Assembly (NCBI GenBank): GCA_964420975.1
Contig: CAYQVH010000016.1
Location: forward strand, 1-64,000
Reading direction: 5' to 3'
Length of the DNA: 64,000 bases
Source of the DNA: Accumulibacter sp964420975
GTDB lineage: Bacteria; Pseudomonadota; Gammaproteobacteria; Burkholderiales; Rhodocyclaceae
In this document: in pieces, positions 43,789 through 51,672 of the stretch
Position numbering within the stretch: position 1 is the stretch's first letter
Layout: every line of letters starts with the position of its first letter
Position numbers and translations under genes: made by a program
The notes under the pieces: generated by a model
Told to the model about the DNA's origin: nothing
Databases searched by the model: none
The model's input: only the letters and a program-made list of their open reading frames with translations

Positions 43789-44205
43789 ATGTTTGATATC
43801 GGGTTCTCCGAAATGATCGTCATCGCAATCGTCGCGCTGGTGGTGATCGGTCCCGAGAGGCTGCCGAAGGTCGCCCGCACGGCGGGTCATCTGCTGGGTC
43901 GCTTGCAACGCTACGTCAGTGACGTCAAAGCCGACATCAACCGCGAAATGCAGATTGAGGAATTGAAGCGGCTGCAGGCCGAAGTCCAGGAGTCGGCGCG
44001 CAGCGTCGAGCAAAGTGTAACCAGCCAATTGCAGGCGGTTCAACAGTCGGCACAGGTGGCGAGAGACGCGGTGCTGGGGTCACCACCGCCGGCGGACGCT
44101 TCCTCGCCGGCAGTGCAGCCGCCAGCGATACCGGATTCCGCGTCGTCATCGGCCGACCCGGCGACCTTGCCTCGAGCTTCGGAGCCGACTCATCGAGGGC
44201 CTTGA
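43789..44205 (+). CDS. tatB: Sec-independent translocase subunit TatB
   Basis: TatB joins TatC in the twin-arginine signal receptor. MFDIGFSEMIVIAIVALVVIGPERLPKVARTAG is the conserved N-terminal TM, Gly-Pro-Glu-Arg hinge and amphipathic helix. The tail to residue 138 is coiled-coil-like and then Pro/Ala/Ser-rich. GAGGT lies 7-8 nt upstream of the ATG. Confidence 0.96.
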   Translation: MFDIGFSEMIVIAIVALVVIGPERLPKVARTAGHLLGRLQRYVSDVKADINREMQIEELKRLQAEVQESARSVEQSVTSQLQAVQQSAQVARDAVLGSPPPADASSPAVQPPAIPDSASSSADPATLPRASEPTHRGP

Positions 44206-44212
44206 AGCGGCG

Positions 44213-45022
44213 ATGAATCTGCCTGAAGACTCCTTCCTTTCGCACCTCGTCGAACTGCGTGATCGACTGATCCGCGCGTTGCTGGCGATTGGCGTCGTCT
44301 TCCTCTGCCTCTTTCCCTGGGCGAAAGAGCTGTATGCTCTGCTGGCGCAGCCCTTGCTGGCGACTTTGCCGCAAGGCGGGCAGATGATCGCCACCGACGT
44401 CGTCGGCGTCTTTCTGGTGCCGATGAAGGTGGCTCTGATGGTCGCCTTTCTGATCGCCTTGCCTTACGTGCTCTACCAGATTTGGGCTTTCGTCGCGCCG
44501 GGTCTTTATGCCCACGAAAAGCGCTTCGCTTTGCCGATGGTCGCCGCCAGCGTCGTGTTGTTTTTTGTCGGCATGGCCTTTGCGTACTGGCTGGTTTTCC
44601 CGGTCGTCTTCGGCTTTATGGCGACGGTGGCTCCGGAAGGTGTCGCGTGGATGACCGACATCGAGAAGTACCTTTCTTTCGTGCTGACCACGTTCATCGC
44701 CTTTGGCGTGACGTTCGAGGTGCCGGTGATCGTCGTCGTGCTGGTCCATGTCGGCATCGTCGATCTCGCCAGGCTGAGGGAATGGCGGCCGTATTTCATT
44801 GTTGGCGCGTTCGTGATCGCTGCCATCCTGACACCGCCCGACGTCATTTCGCAACTGATGATGGCGATCCCGCTTTGCCTGCTCTTCGAGTTGGGGCTTT
44901 TCCTGGCCCGTTTCGTCGGCCGGCGTGCGGCGGTCGCGCCGAGCGTCGCGGAACCGGCGGAGCGGAGCTTGGCTGACCATGATGCAACCCAGCAACTGCC
45001 AGACTCCAAACCGGGTGATTGA
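44213..45022 (+). CDS. tatC: Sec-independent translocase subunit TatC
   Basis: The 269-residue protein has six predicted TM helices and the signal-binding N-terminus EDSFLSHLVELRDRLIRALL, including the conserved Glu-Leu-Arg. FGVTFEVPVIVVVLVHVGIV and DVISQLMMAIPLCLLFELG are also conserved. It follows tatB by 7 bp and ends the his-tat transcription unit. The convergent amidotransferase gene begins its 3' end 36 bp later. Confidence 0.97.
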   Translation: MNLPEDSFLSHLVELRDRLIRALLAIGVVFLCLFPWAKELYALLAQPLLATLPQGGQMIATDVVGVFLVPMKVALMVAFLIALPYVLYQIWAFVAPGLYAHEKRFALPMVAASVVLFFVGMAFAYWLVFPVVFGFMATVAPEGVAWMTDIEKYLSFVLTTFIAFGVTFEVPVIVVVLVHVGIVDLARLREWRPYFIVGAFVIAAILTPPDVISQLMMAIPLCLLFELGLFLARFVGRRAAVAPSVAEPAERSLADHDATQQLPDSKPGD

Positions 45023-45057
45023 TTCCCGTTGCGGCGGACGCCGACCCCGTTGCCGGA

Positions 45058-45858
45058 CTACGCGGTCTCGGGTCCGGCGACCGTGCGTTGATGCCTGACC
45101 GGCTCGCCCTCGGCAAACAGCCACAGACTCCCTCGTTCCATCGTCGTCCACTGTTCGTTGTCGGTCAGCGGCAGCGTGGCAATCACGGCGACACGGTCTT
45201 TGATTGTGGTTACGGTGCTGAAATCTACCGTCACGTCCTCATCGCACAGGTGCGCGACGGTAAATGGCGCTTGCCGGATAATGTAGGCGAGGCGGGTCGA
45301 ACAGTGCGCCAGCAGGCAGTCACCGTTCGACAGCAAATAGTTGCAGACGCCGCGTTGCCCGAGGTCGAGGGTCATCCGATGCAGCGCGGCAAAAAGTTTG
45401 TCGACCGTTGGCGGCTGGTTGCCGAACGCGTTGCGCAACTGTTGTAGCAGCCAGCAAAAAATGCGCTCGCTGTCGGTCTGGCCGACCGGAGTGAAACTGC
45501 CGTCGAGATTGGGCTGGAAGTCCGCAAGAGTGCCGTTGTGCGCGAAGATCCAGTAACGTCCCCAAAGCTCGCGCATGAAGGGGTGTGTGTTTTCGAGCGC
45601 AACGACGCCCTGGGTTGCCTTGCGAATATGCGCGACGACGTTCTTCGAATGGATCGGATAACTGCGCACCAATTCTGCGATCGGCGAGCTACACGAGGGC
45701 TGCGGGTCGAGAAAAACGCGTGCGCCGCGGCCTTCGAAGAAGGCGATTCCCCAGCCGTCGGCGTGTTCGTCGGTGACGCCGCCGCGCGCCTGGAAGCCAG
45801 CAAAGGAAAAGCAGATGTCGGTTGGTACGTTGCAGTTCATGCCGAGCAACTGACACAC
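45058..45858 (-). CDS. class II glutamine amidotransferase (YafJ type)
   Basis: The GTG start gives MCQLLGMNCNVP, so Cys2 becomes the N-terminal nucleophile after Met removal. HADGWGIAFFEGRG, HIRKATQG and ENTHPFMRELWGRYWIFAHNGTL show the GATase_6 fold. No synthase domain is fused, and the acceptor is unknown; EgtC and YafJ are relatives. GGAGGAGG lies 6 nt upstream. It follows the DegS-like protease gene by 19 bp on the same strand, probably in one operon. Confidence 0.9.
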   Translation of the reverse strand: MCQLLGMNCNVPTDICFSFAGFQARGGVTDEHADGWGIAFFEGRGARVFLDPQPSCSSPIAELVRSYPIHSKNVVAHIRKATQGVVALENTHPFMRELWGRYWIFAHNGTLADFQPNLDGSFTPVGQTDSERIFCWLLQQLRNAFGNQPPTVDKLFAALHRMTLDLGQRGVCNYLLSNGDCLLAHCSTRLAYIIRQAPFTVAHLCDEDVTVDFSTVTTIKDRVAVIATLPLTDNEQWTTMERGSLWLFAEGEPVRHQRTVAGPETA

Positions 45859-45877
45859 GTTGAACCTCCTCCAGAAG

Positions 45878-47053
45878 CTACTCGCGCTCGCGTCGCTGTG
45901 GCGCCCGTTTGCCGATCTTCACCGTCGTTTCGAGCACATTGCTGTGACGACGCAACTTGAAGGTAACCGTCTCGCCAGGCTTCTGTCCGGCGATGAGATC
46001 GAGCATGACTTGCGGATTCTTGACCGCGTGTCCGCCGACCGCGAGCAGAATGTCTCCCGGCTTGATCCCTCCGGAGTCCGCCGGGCTGCCGCGCAAGACG
46101 CCGGCGATCAGGGCGCCGTTAGTGTCGGGCAGGCCGAAAGACTCGGCGAGCTCGGCCGAGATCTCCTGCGCCTCGACTCCGATCCAGCCTCGCGTCACGC
46201 TGCCGGTCTGGATGATCTGTTCCATGACGTTGCGGGCAATCGAGATCGGAATCGCAAAGCCGATACCGAGCGAGCCTCCGGAGCGCGAGTAGATGGCCGT
46301 ATTGATGCCGATCAGATGACCTTGGCTATCGACCAGTGCGCCCCCCGAGTTGCCGGGATTGATCGCAGCGTCGGTCTGAATAAAGTTTTCGAACGCGTTG
46401 ATGCCGAGATGCGATCGACCGAGCGCCGAGATGATCCCCATGGTGACCGTTTGTCCAACACCAAAAGGATTGCCGATCGCCAGGGTTACGTCGCCGACGA
46501 CAACGTTCTCCATCTGGCCGAGCGTGATCGCCGGCAACGACACGTCTTTGGCCCCGGGATCATTGATTTGCAACACGGCGAGGTCAGATTCCGGGTCGCT
46601 GCCGACCAGGCGCGCGCTCAGGGCGCGTCCGTCACTGAGCGCAATTTCGATTTGATCAGCGGTTTCGACGACGTGAAAATTGGTCAGAACGTAGCCGTTT
46701 GGGCTGACGATGACTCCCGAACCGAGTCCGGAAGCTCGCGGCCCCTCACTGTCAGAACCATCCCCGAAGAAATGACGGAAGACCGGGTCGTCAAGCAAGG
46801 GATGGCGACGCATCCGTACCTTCTGCGAGGTGAAGATATGGACCACGGACGGCAGTGCCTTGCGTGCTGCTTCGCGAAACGAGGGTGCCGCGGACAGCGG
46901 TGCCGACGTCGTCGCTACTTCCTGGACGGCAACCACGCTGGCTGTCCCCAAGGTCGGTTTGCCCAGCCATTCGGGCTTCAGCGTGCTGATGACAAAGAAA
47001 AGCGCCAGCGCAACGGTGACCGTTTGTGCAAAAATCAGCCAGAGCCTGCGCAT
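45878..47053 (-). CDS. membrane-anchored trypsin-like protease, DegS/AlgW type
   Basis: The N-terminus MRRLWLIFAQTVTVALALFFVIS is an uncleaved anchor rather than a signal peptide. The protease domain has H127 (LTNFHVV), D157 (DLAVLQI) and S236 (GNSGGALVD), and only one PDZ domain (about 285-380) follows. That layout matches DegS/AlgW, which start the sigma-E envelope stress response by cutting RseA-type anti-sigma factors. No sigma-E or rseA gene lies in the window. It is divergent from the Nif3-like gene across only 21 bp. Confidence 0.9.
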   Translation of the reverse strand: MRRLWLIFAQTVTVALALFFVISTLKPEWLGKPTLGTASVVAVQEVATTSAPLSAAPSFREAARKALPSVVHIFTSQKVRMRRHPLLDDPVFRHFFGDGSDSEGPRASGLGSGVIVSPNGYVLTNFHVVETADQIEIALSDGRALSARLVGSDPESDLAVLQINDPGAKDVSLPAITLGQMENVVVGDVTLAIGNPFGVGQTVTMGIISALGRSHLGINAFENFIQTDAAINPGNSGGALVDSQGHLIGINTAIYSRSGGSLGIGFAIPISIARNVMEQIIQTGSVTRGWIGVEAQEISAELAESFGLPDTNGALIAGVLRGSPADSGGIKPGDILLAVGGHAVKNPQVMLDLIAGQKPGETVTFKLRRHSNVLETTVKIGKRAPQRRERE

Positions 47054-47074
47054 GGACCCATCCGGAGACCGTTA

Positions 47075-47821
47075 ATGAAACGCGATGAATTGACACGCTA
47101 CCTGGACAATCTGCTGGAGGCAGGGCGCTTTCGGGATTATTGCCCAAACGGACTACAAGTGGAAGGACGGGCCGAGGTCGAGCGCGTGGTTGCCGGCGTC
47201 AGCGCCAGTCAGGCGCTGCTGGCCGCGGCGGTGGAGGTCGCTGCCGACGCGGTACTCGTTCACCACGGCTGGTTTTGGCGTGGCGAAGACGGCCGGGTGA
47301 CCGGGATTCGCAAGCGACGCTTGCAGACGCTGCTGGCTCACGATATCAACCTGATCGCCTACCACCTGCCGCTCGATAGTCATCCACAACTGGGCAACAA
47401 TGCGCGGCTTGGCGAACGCCTCGGCTGGCTGGTGGAAGGCCGCTTTGGCGAGCAGGACATCGGGTGGGTCGGCCGCTTGCCCGCACCGATGACGCTGGCG
47501 GCGATGGCACGAGCCGTGGAAGCCGCGTTGCGACGTCCGCCACACGTGGTCGGCAACAGCGACTTACCGATCTACCGCGTCGCGTGGTGTTCCGGGGCCG
47601 CCCAGAACCTTTTTGAACAGGCGATTGCGCTCGGCGTTGACCTCTACCTCAGTGGCGAAATCTCCGAGCAGACGGTCCACTTGGCGCGCGAAGCGGGGGT
47701 CGCCTACATTGCGGCCGGTCACCACGCAACGGAACGCGATGGCGTGCGCGCCCTCGCCGGGCATCTGGCTGAGCGCTTCGGTCTTGATTGCCGTTTCATC
47801 GATATCGACAACCCGATTTGA
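47075..47821 (+). CDS. Nif3-like dinuclear metal centre protein
   Basis: The 248-residue protein begins MKRDELTRYLDNLLEAGRFRDYCPNGLQVEG and includes LVHHGWFWRG, YHLPLDSHPQLGNNARL and AAGHHATERDGVRALAGHL, the His and Glu residues of the GTP cyclohydrolase I type 2/NIF3 family. Members form toroidal hexamers with two metals; the function is unresolved. GGAGA lies 6 nt upstream of the ATG. The ORF reads far upstream antisense to the DegS-like gene, but that extension is not real. Confidence 0.92.
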   Translation: MKRDELTRYLDNLLEAGRFRDYCPNGLQVEGRAEVERVVAGVSASQALLAAAVEVAADAVLVHHGWFWRGEDGRVTGIRKRRLQTLLAHDINLIAYHLPLDSHPQLGNNARLGERLGWLVEGRFGEQDIGWVGRLPAPMTLAAMARAVEAALRRPPHVVGNSDLPIYRVAWCSGAAQNLFEQAIALGVDLYLSGEISEQTVHLAREAGVAYIAAGHHATERDGVRALAGHLAERFGLDCRFIDIDNPI

Positions 47822-47840
47822 ATGCTCGCCAGGAGGCGCC

Positions 47841-48524
47841 ATGTCCTACGTCTTTCGTCCCCCCGCACCGATCGCCGTGGCCGTCGCTGGAGGCCAGGAT
47901 CTTTTCCCGGTTCGACGGGTCTACTGCGTCGGCCGCAATTACGCCGAGCACGCGATGGAAATGGGGGCCGACGCGCGCGAACCGCCGTTTTTCTTCAGCA
48001 AGCCGGCCGATGCACTGGTGGCCGGCGGCGGCGACGTCCGCTATCCACCAGCGACGAGCAAGTTACAGCACGAGGTCGAGCTGGTGGTTGCCCTTGCGCG
48101 CGGGGGAAGTCAGTTGGCGGCGGAGCAAGCGCTCGCGTGTGTCTTCGGTTACGCGGTAGGTGTTGACCTGACGCGACGCGACTTGCAGCAACAGGCCAAG
48201 GAGAAGGGGCATCCCTGGGACATGGGCAAGGGCTTTGATCAGAGTGCACCGATCAGCGTGCTGCATTCGGTGGCCGAAGTGGGTCACCCGACGCGGGCCG
48301 CCATCTGGCTGGACGTCAATGGCAAGCGGCAGCAACAGGGTGATCTGGGGCAGATGTCGTGGTCCGTCGCTGACGTCATTGCAAATTTGTCAGCCTACGT
48401 CGCGCTGGCCGCGGGTGACTTGATCTTTACGGGAACGCCATCCGGGGTATCGACGGTCGTCCGCGGCGACGTCCTGAGAGCCGGTATCGAGGGTCTCGCC
48501 GAGCTGGAAGTGCGCTTGGTGTGA
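47841..48524 (+). CDS. fumarylacetoacetate hydrolase-family protein (fumarylpyruvate hydrolase-like)
   Basis: FPVRRVYCVGRNYAEHAMEMG, PPFFFSKPADALV and HEVELVVALARGG are conserved, with metal ligands of the FAH C-terminal fold; GDLIFTGTPSGV lies near the end. At 227 residues it matches single-domain enzymes acting on fumarylpyruvate, acylpyruvates or oxaloacetate. The substrate is not decidable, and no aromatic degradation genes are close. AGGAGG lies 5 nt before the ATG, 19 bp after the Nif3-like stop. Confidence 0.92.
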   Translation: MSYVFRPPAPIAVAVAGGQDLFPVRRVYCVGRNYAEHAMEMGADAREPPFFFSKPADALVAGGGDVRYPPATSKLQHEVELVVALARGGSQLAAEQALACVFGYAVGVDLTRRDLQQQAKEKGHPWDMGKGFDQSAPISVLHSVAEVGHPTRAAIWLDVNGKRQQQGDLGQMSWSVADVIANLSAYVALAAGDLIFTGTPSGVSTVVRGDVLRAGIEGLAELEVRLV

Positions 48525-48606
48525 TCGGCTGGCGGCCGTCGAGACGCCGCTTGCGCGATCATCTTTCTGATTCTTGTTTCTTATTCGGTGGAGGAGGGAG
48601 GCGAAG

Positions 48607-49131
48607 ATGCCGACGGACTGTAGTGTCAACAGGAAGCGTAGCCGCTGGTTTGCCGGCATGCATCTGGCGGCGGTGCTCGCCGGCGGTGTAATGGCCAGCC
48701 TGGCAATGGCGGAGGATATGGAGCCGCCGAGCAAGGGTCGAACGGTTTACGTCCCGATCTACTCGCTGCTTCGCTACGGCAATGTGGGGGCCGGCGGCGC
48801 TCCTGACAGCGCCCTGTTGTCGGTGCTGGTGAGCGTACGCAATACGGATCCCAACCAGCCGATTCGGATTGTCTCGGCGCCGTACTACAACACCGAGGGT
48901 GTGCTGATTCGTAACTCGGTGCCGACGCCGAAAGTGGTTCCGCCGTTCGGCACTTTCGAACTGTTTGTCGAGTTGCGTGAAACCGTCGGGGGTTCAGGAG
49001 CCAACTATGCCATCAAGTGGGATGCTGCAACCGCCGTTTCGCCACCGATCATCGAGGCGCTGCATTCGCGCTTCCAGGCGGGCTACTCGGTCGCCTTCAT
49101 TTCGCGTGGCAAGGCGATCTCCGAGCCATGA
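48607..49131 (+). CDS. DUF3124 exported protein
   Basis: After a signal peptide (about residues 12-37, AAVLAGGVMASLAMA) comes GRTVYVPIYSLLRYG, VSVRNTDPNQPIRIVSAPYYN and GTFELFVELRETVGGSGANYAIKW, the pattern of DUF3124. The 174-residue protein has a beta-sandwich look and no known function. The purine-rich GGAGGAGGGAGG upstream is an unusually strong ribosome binding region, so high expression is likely. Confidence 0.8.
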   Translation: MPTDCSVNRKRSRWFAGMHLAAVLAGGVMASLAMAEDMEPPSKGRTVYVPIYSLLRYGNVGAGGAPDSALLSVLVSVRNTDPNQPIRIVSAPYYNTEGVLIRNSVPTPKVVPPFGTFELFVELRETVGGSGANYAIKWDAATAVSPPIIEALHSRFQAGYSVAFISRGKAISEP

Positions 49132-49184
49132 CCTGTGGCGACCCGGCGATCCGTCCTTGTCGTCGGCTCGGTTAACCGACGCGC

Positions 49185-49757
49185 GTGCCTCCGAACCCTC
49201 CAGGCGGTCCTCTGGTTCGACTGACCGCGACCGCCGAGGACCAGCGCATCGCCCGGTTGACCGTGGCAGCGGTTGGCCTGTCGTTGGTCGATGCAGCGAT
49301 CCCGCTGCCAGTGCCCGGTGTCAAGCCTGGTTTGGCCAACATCGTCGTGCTGGTGGTCCTGGCCCGTTATGGATGGGTCGCCGCAGCCTGGGTCAGCGGT
49401 CTGCGGATCGTTGCCTGCAGCCTGCTGCTAGGCTACTTCCTTTCGCCGGGATTCTTCATGAGTGCCAGCGGCGCCGCTTGCAGTCTGTTCGCCCTGGCGT
49501 TCACTCGCCGCCTGCCTCGGCGCTGGTTTGGACCGGTCAGCTGGAGCATCGTGGCGGCTTTTTCCCACATCGCGGGACAGCTTGCGCTGGCACGACTGTG
49601 GTTGATTCCGCACGATGGCCTCTTTCTGCTGGCTCCGCTGTTTGCGATGGCTGCCCTGGTTTTCGGCATCATCAACGGGCTCCTCGCCGCCCGTTTGCTG
49701 GCCGAGTCGCCCACGTCAACGGAGCGCGTTGCCGATGCTGAAACCAAGCGCGCCTGA
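49185..49757 (+). CDS. Gx transporter / heptaprenyl diphosphate synthase component I-like membrane protein
   Basis: The 190-residue protein has about five TM helices and the conserved PLPVPGVKPGLANIVVLVVLARYG and SGLRIVACSLLLGYFLSPGFFMSASGA of family PF07456. Despite its name, this family is thought to be a small-molecule transporter resembling ECF S components. The usual NusG-domain and ApbE-type partners are not here. The start is GTG, with a weak upstream signal. It overlaps ubiX by 23 bp. Confidence 0.82.
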   Translation: MPPNPPGGPLVRLTATAEDQRIARLTVAAVGLSLVDAAIPLPVPGVKPGLANIVVLVVLARYGWVAAAWVSGLRIVACSLLLGYFLSPGFFMSASGAACSLFALAFTRRLPRRWFGPVSWSIVAAFSHIAGQLALARLWLIPHDGLFLLAPLFAMAALVFGIINGLLAARLLAESPTSTERVADAETKRA

Positions 49758-50382
49758 CACCGTTTGCCTCGCGTTTACTGGTGCCTCGGGAATGCCTTAC
49801 GGGGTTCGTCTGCTGCAATGCCTGCTCGCTGCGAATTGCCATGTGCAGTTACTCTACTCGCAGGTGGCGCAGATTGTCGCCCGTCAGGAAATAGGTCTCG
49901 ACCTGCCGGCACGAGCGAGCGATGCGCGCTCATTGCTACTCGAACATTTCGGCATGAGCGATGGGCCTCTGGAGGTGTTCGGTCGTGAGCAGTGGTTCGC
50001 TCCAATCGCCAGCGGCTCGAATGCGCCCGATGCGATGGTCGTCTGTCCGTGTTCCATGGGGACCTTGGCGGCGATCGCCCAGGGTCTGGCGAGCAAGTTG
50101 ATCGAGCGTGCCGCCGATGTCGTTCTCAAGGAGGGTCGCAAGCTGATCCTCGTTGCGCGCGAGACGCCATTGTCGATCATTCATCTCGAGAACATGTTGC
50201 GGCTGGCACGTGCCGGCGCGACGATCTTACCGCCGAATCCGGGCTTCTATCACCACCCGCAGGCAGTGACGGACCTGGTGGATTTCGTGGTTGCGCGGAT
50301 CCTCGATCAACTCGGCGTCGCCCATACGCTGATCCCACGCTGGGGTGAAACGCCGTCGGGTGCGAACGATCCAGGTCCGTGA
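49735..50382 (+). CDS. ubiX: flavin prenyltransferase UbiX
   Basis: UbiX joins FMN and dimethylallyl phosphate to make the prenylated FMN used by UbiD-type decarboxylases in ubiquinone synthesis. VCLAFTGASGMPYGVRLLQ is the FMN phosphate-binding loop; VCPCSMGTLAAIAQGLAS and LIERAADVVLKEGRKLILVARETPLS are conserved. At 215 residues it is slightly longer than usual at both ends. It overlaps the Gx gene by 23 bp and the MFS gene by 4 bp. ubiD is not in the window. Confidence 0.96.
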   Translation: MLKPSAPDTVCLAFTGASGMPYGVRLLQCLLAANCHVQLLYSQVAQIVARQEIGLDLPARASDARSLLLEHFGMSDGPLEVFGREQWFAPIASGSNAPDAMVVCPCSMGTLAAIAQGLASKLIERAADVVLKEGRKLILVARETPLSIIHLENMLRLARAGATILPPNPGFYHHPQAVTDLVDFVVARILDQLGVAHTLIPRWGETPSGANDPGP

Positions 50383-51593
50383 GCAACGCCCATCAGTCGT
50401 CGTTGCGTCTGATCGCCTACTTTTGTAGTGCGGAAGCTGCGTCGATGTCCGGCTTTGCGCTGGTGCCATCGCTGCTGCCCCGACTGACCGCCGAATGGTC
50501 GCTGTCGGCGACTGCCGGCGGCTGGCTCAGCGGGTCGTTCTTCTTCGGCTATATTGTCGCTGTCCCCTTGCTCGCCAGTCTCACCGATCGTTTTGACGCG
50601 CGGCGCGTCTATCTGGCGAGCGCCGGTACGAGTTCCATGGCCTTGCTCGGCTTCGCCGCGTTCGCCGACGGTCTTGGCAGCGCCGTGTTCTGGTGGTGGC
50701 TGGCGGGCCTTGGCCTTGCCGGCACCTATATGCCCGGCCTCAAGGCGCTTACCGATCGCTTGCCGCGCCCGGTGCAGTCGCGTGGTACGGCGTGTTACAC
50801 GGCCACTTTCGGCGTCGGCGCCGGAGTTTCGTACTTCTGGATCGAGTTGGCGCAGCCAAGCGTGACGTGGCCGTCCCTGTTCGTCGTCGCCAGCGGGTGT
50901 ACGGCCTTGTCGCTGCTGCTCGTAACCTATGGCGTGACGTCAGTCAGCGTTGTCGCGCCGGCGGCCGGCCATCGGCGCCGCTGGTGGAGCGTGCTTCGCG
51001 ATCGAAGAATTCTTGCTTATTGTGGTGGCTATTTCGGTCACAACTGGGAGCTTTTCGGATTTCGCGCCTGGCTCGTCGCCTTTCTGACCTGGGTTCACGG
51101 GACGACTCCCCACACTTGGACGAGCCATCCGGGCGTGATCGCCGCCGTGGCGACTTTCCTTGCCGTTCCGGCCAGCGTTCTCGGCAACGAGTGTGCGCAT
51201 CGCTGGGGGCGTCAGCGCTGGTTGCGGTGGGTAATGCCGTGCTCGGCCTTGCTGGCGCTGGCGGTCGCGTCTTCGGTCGATCTCTCGCGGTCATCGCTGG
51301 TGTTACTGATCCTCGCTTATGCGGCATGCATGAATCTCGACTCGGCGGCACTGACGGCCGGTCTGTTGACCGAAACGGCGGCTGAAGTACGCGGAACCGC
51401 TCTGGCGCTCTATTCAACGATCGGCTTTACGGGGGCTTTCGTCGGTCCCGTGGTTTTCGGGGTGGCGCTCGATGCCTTCGGCAGCGGACGCTGGCTCGGC
51501 TGGGCCGCTGCCTTCGTTGCGCTGGCGATCGGCGTCACTGGTGGGCGCTTGGCGATCGGTACGATCAAGGAGGCGGTTCCGCGTTCCCCGTGA
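50379..51593 (+). CDS. MFS transporter
   Basis: The 404-residue protein has about twelve TM helices, the loop 2-3 signature LASLTDRFDARRVYLA after helix 2, and a repeated C-terminal half. A GTG start overlaps the ubiX stop. The substrate is unknown. Co-translation with ubiX could be accidental packing rather than shared function. Confidence 0.88.
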   Translation: MSNAHQSSLRLIAYFCSAEAASMSGFALVPSLLPRLTAEWSLSATAGGWLSGSFFFGYIVAVPLLASLTDRFDARRVYLASAGTSSMALLGFAAFADGLGSAVFWWWLAGLGLAGTYMPGLKALTDRLPRPVQSRGTACYTATFGVGAGVSYFWIELAQPSVTWPSLFVVASGCTALSLLLVTYGVTSVSVVAPAAGHRRRWWSVLRDRRILAYCGGYFGHNWELFGFRAWLVAFLTWVHGTTPHTWTSHPGVIAAVATFLAVPASVLGNECAHRWGRQRWLRWVMPCSALLALAVASSVDLSRSSLVLLILAYAACMNLDSAALTAGLLTETAAEVRGTALALYSTIGFTGAFVGPVVFGVALDAFGSGRWLGWAAAFVALAIGVTGGRLAIGTIKEAVPRSP

Positions 51594-51641
51594 CTTGGCG
51601 ACACCGGCCGCTGGTCGTCGGCCAGCGGGTCGCCGCCTTGC

Positions 51642-51655
51642 CTTCGCCGGCGAAG
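51642..51655. repeat. 14-bp perfect palindrome upstream of the PAS-GGDEF-EAL gene
   Basis: CTTCGCCGGCGAAG is its own reverse complement and lies 17 bp before the ATG at 51673. A second hairpin (CCGCTGG 51608-51614 with CCAGCGG 51622-51628) lies just upstream. The pair could be an operator, or structure formed after the MFS gene. Confidence 0.4.
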
Positions 51656-51672
51656 TCTTGCAGTATTGAGCG

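Noticed and set aside
45860..47074. Upstream extension of the Nif3-like reading frame (653-residue ORF)
   Set aside because: The extension is antisense to the DegS-like protease with its full catalytic triad; the true Nif3 start is the ATG at 47075.
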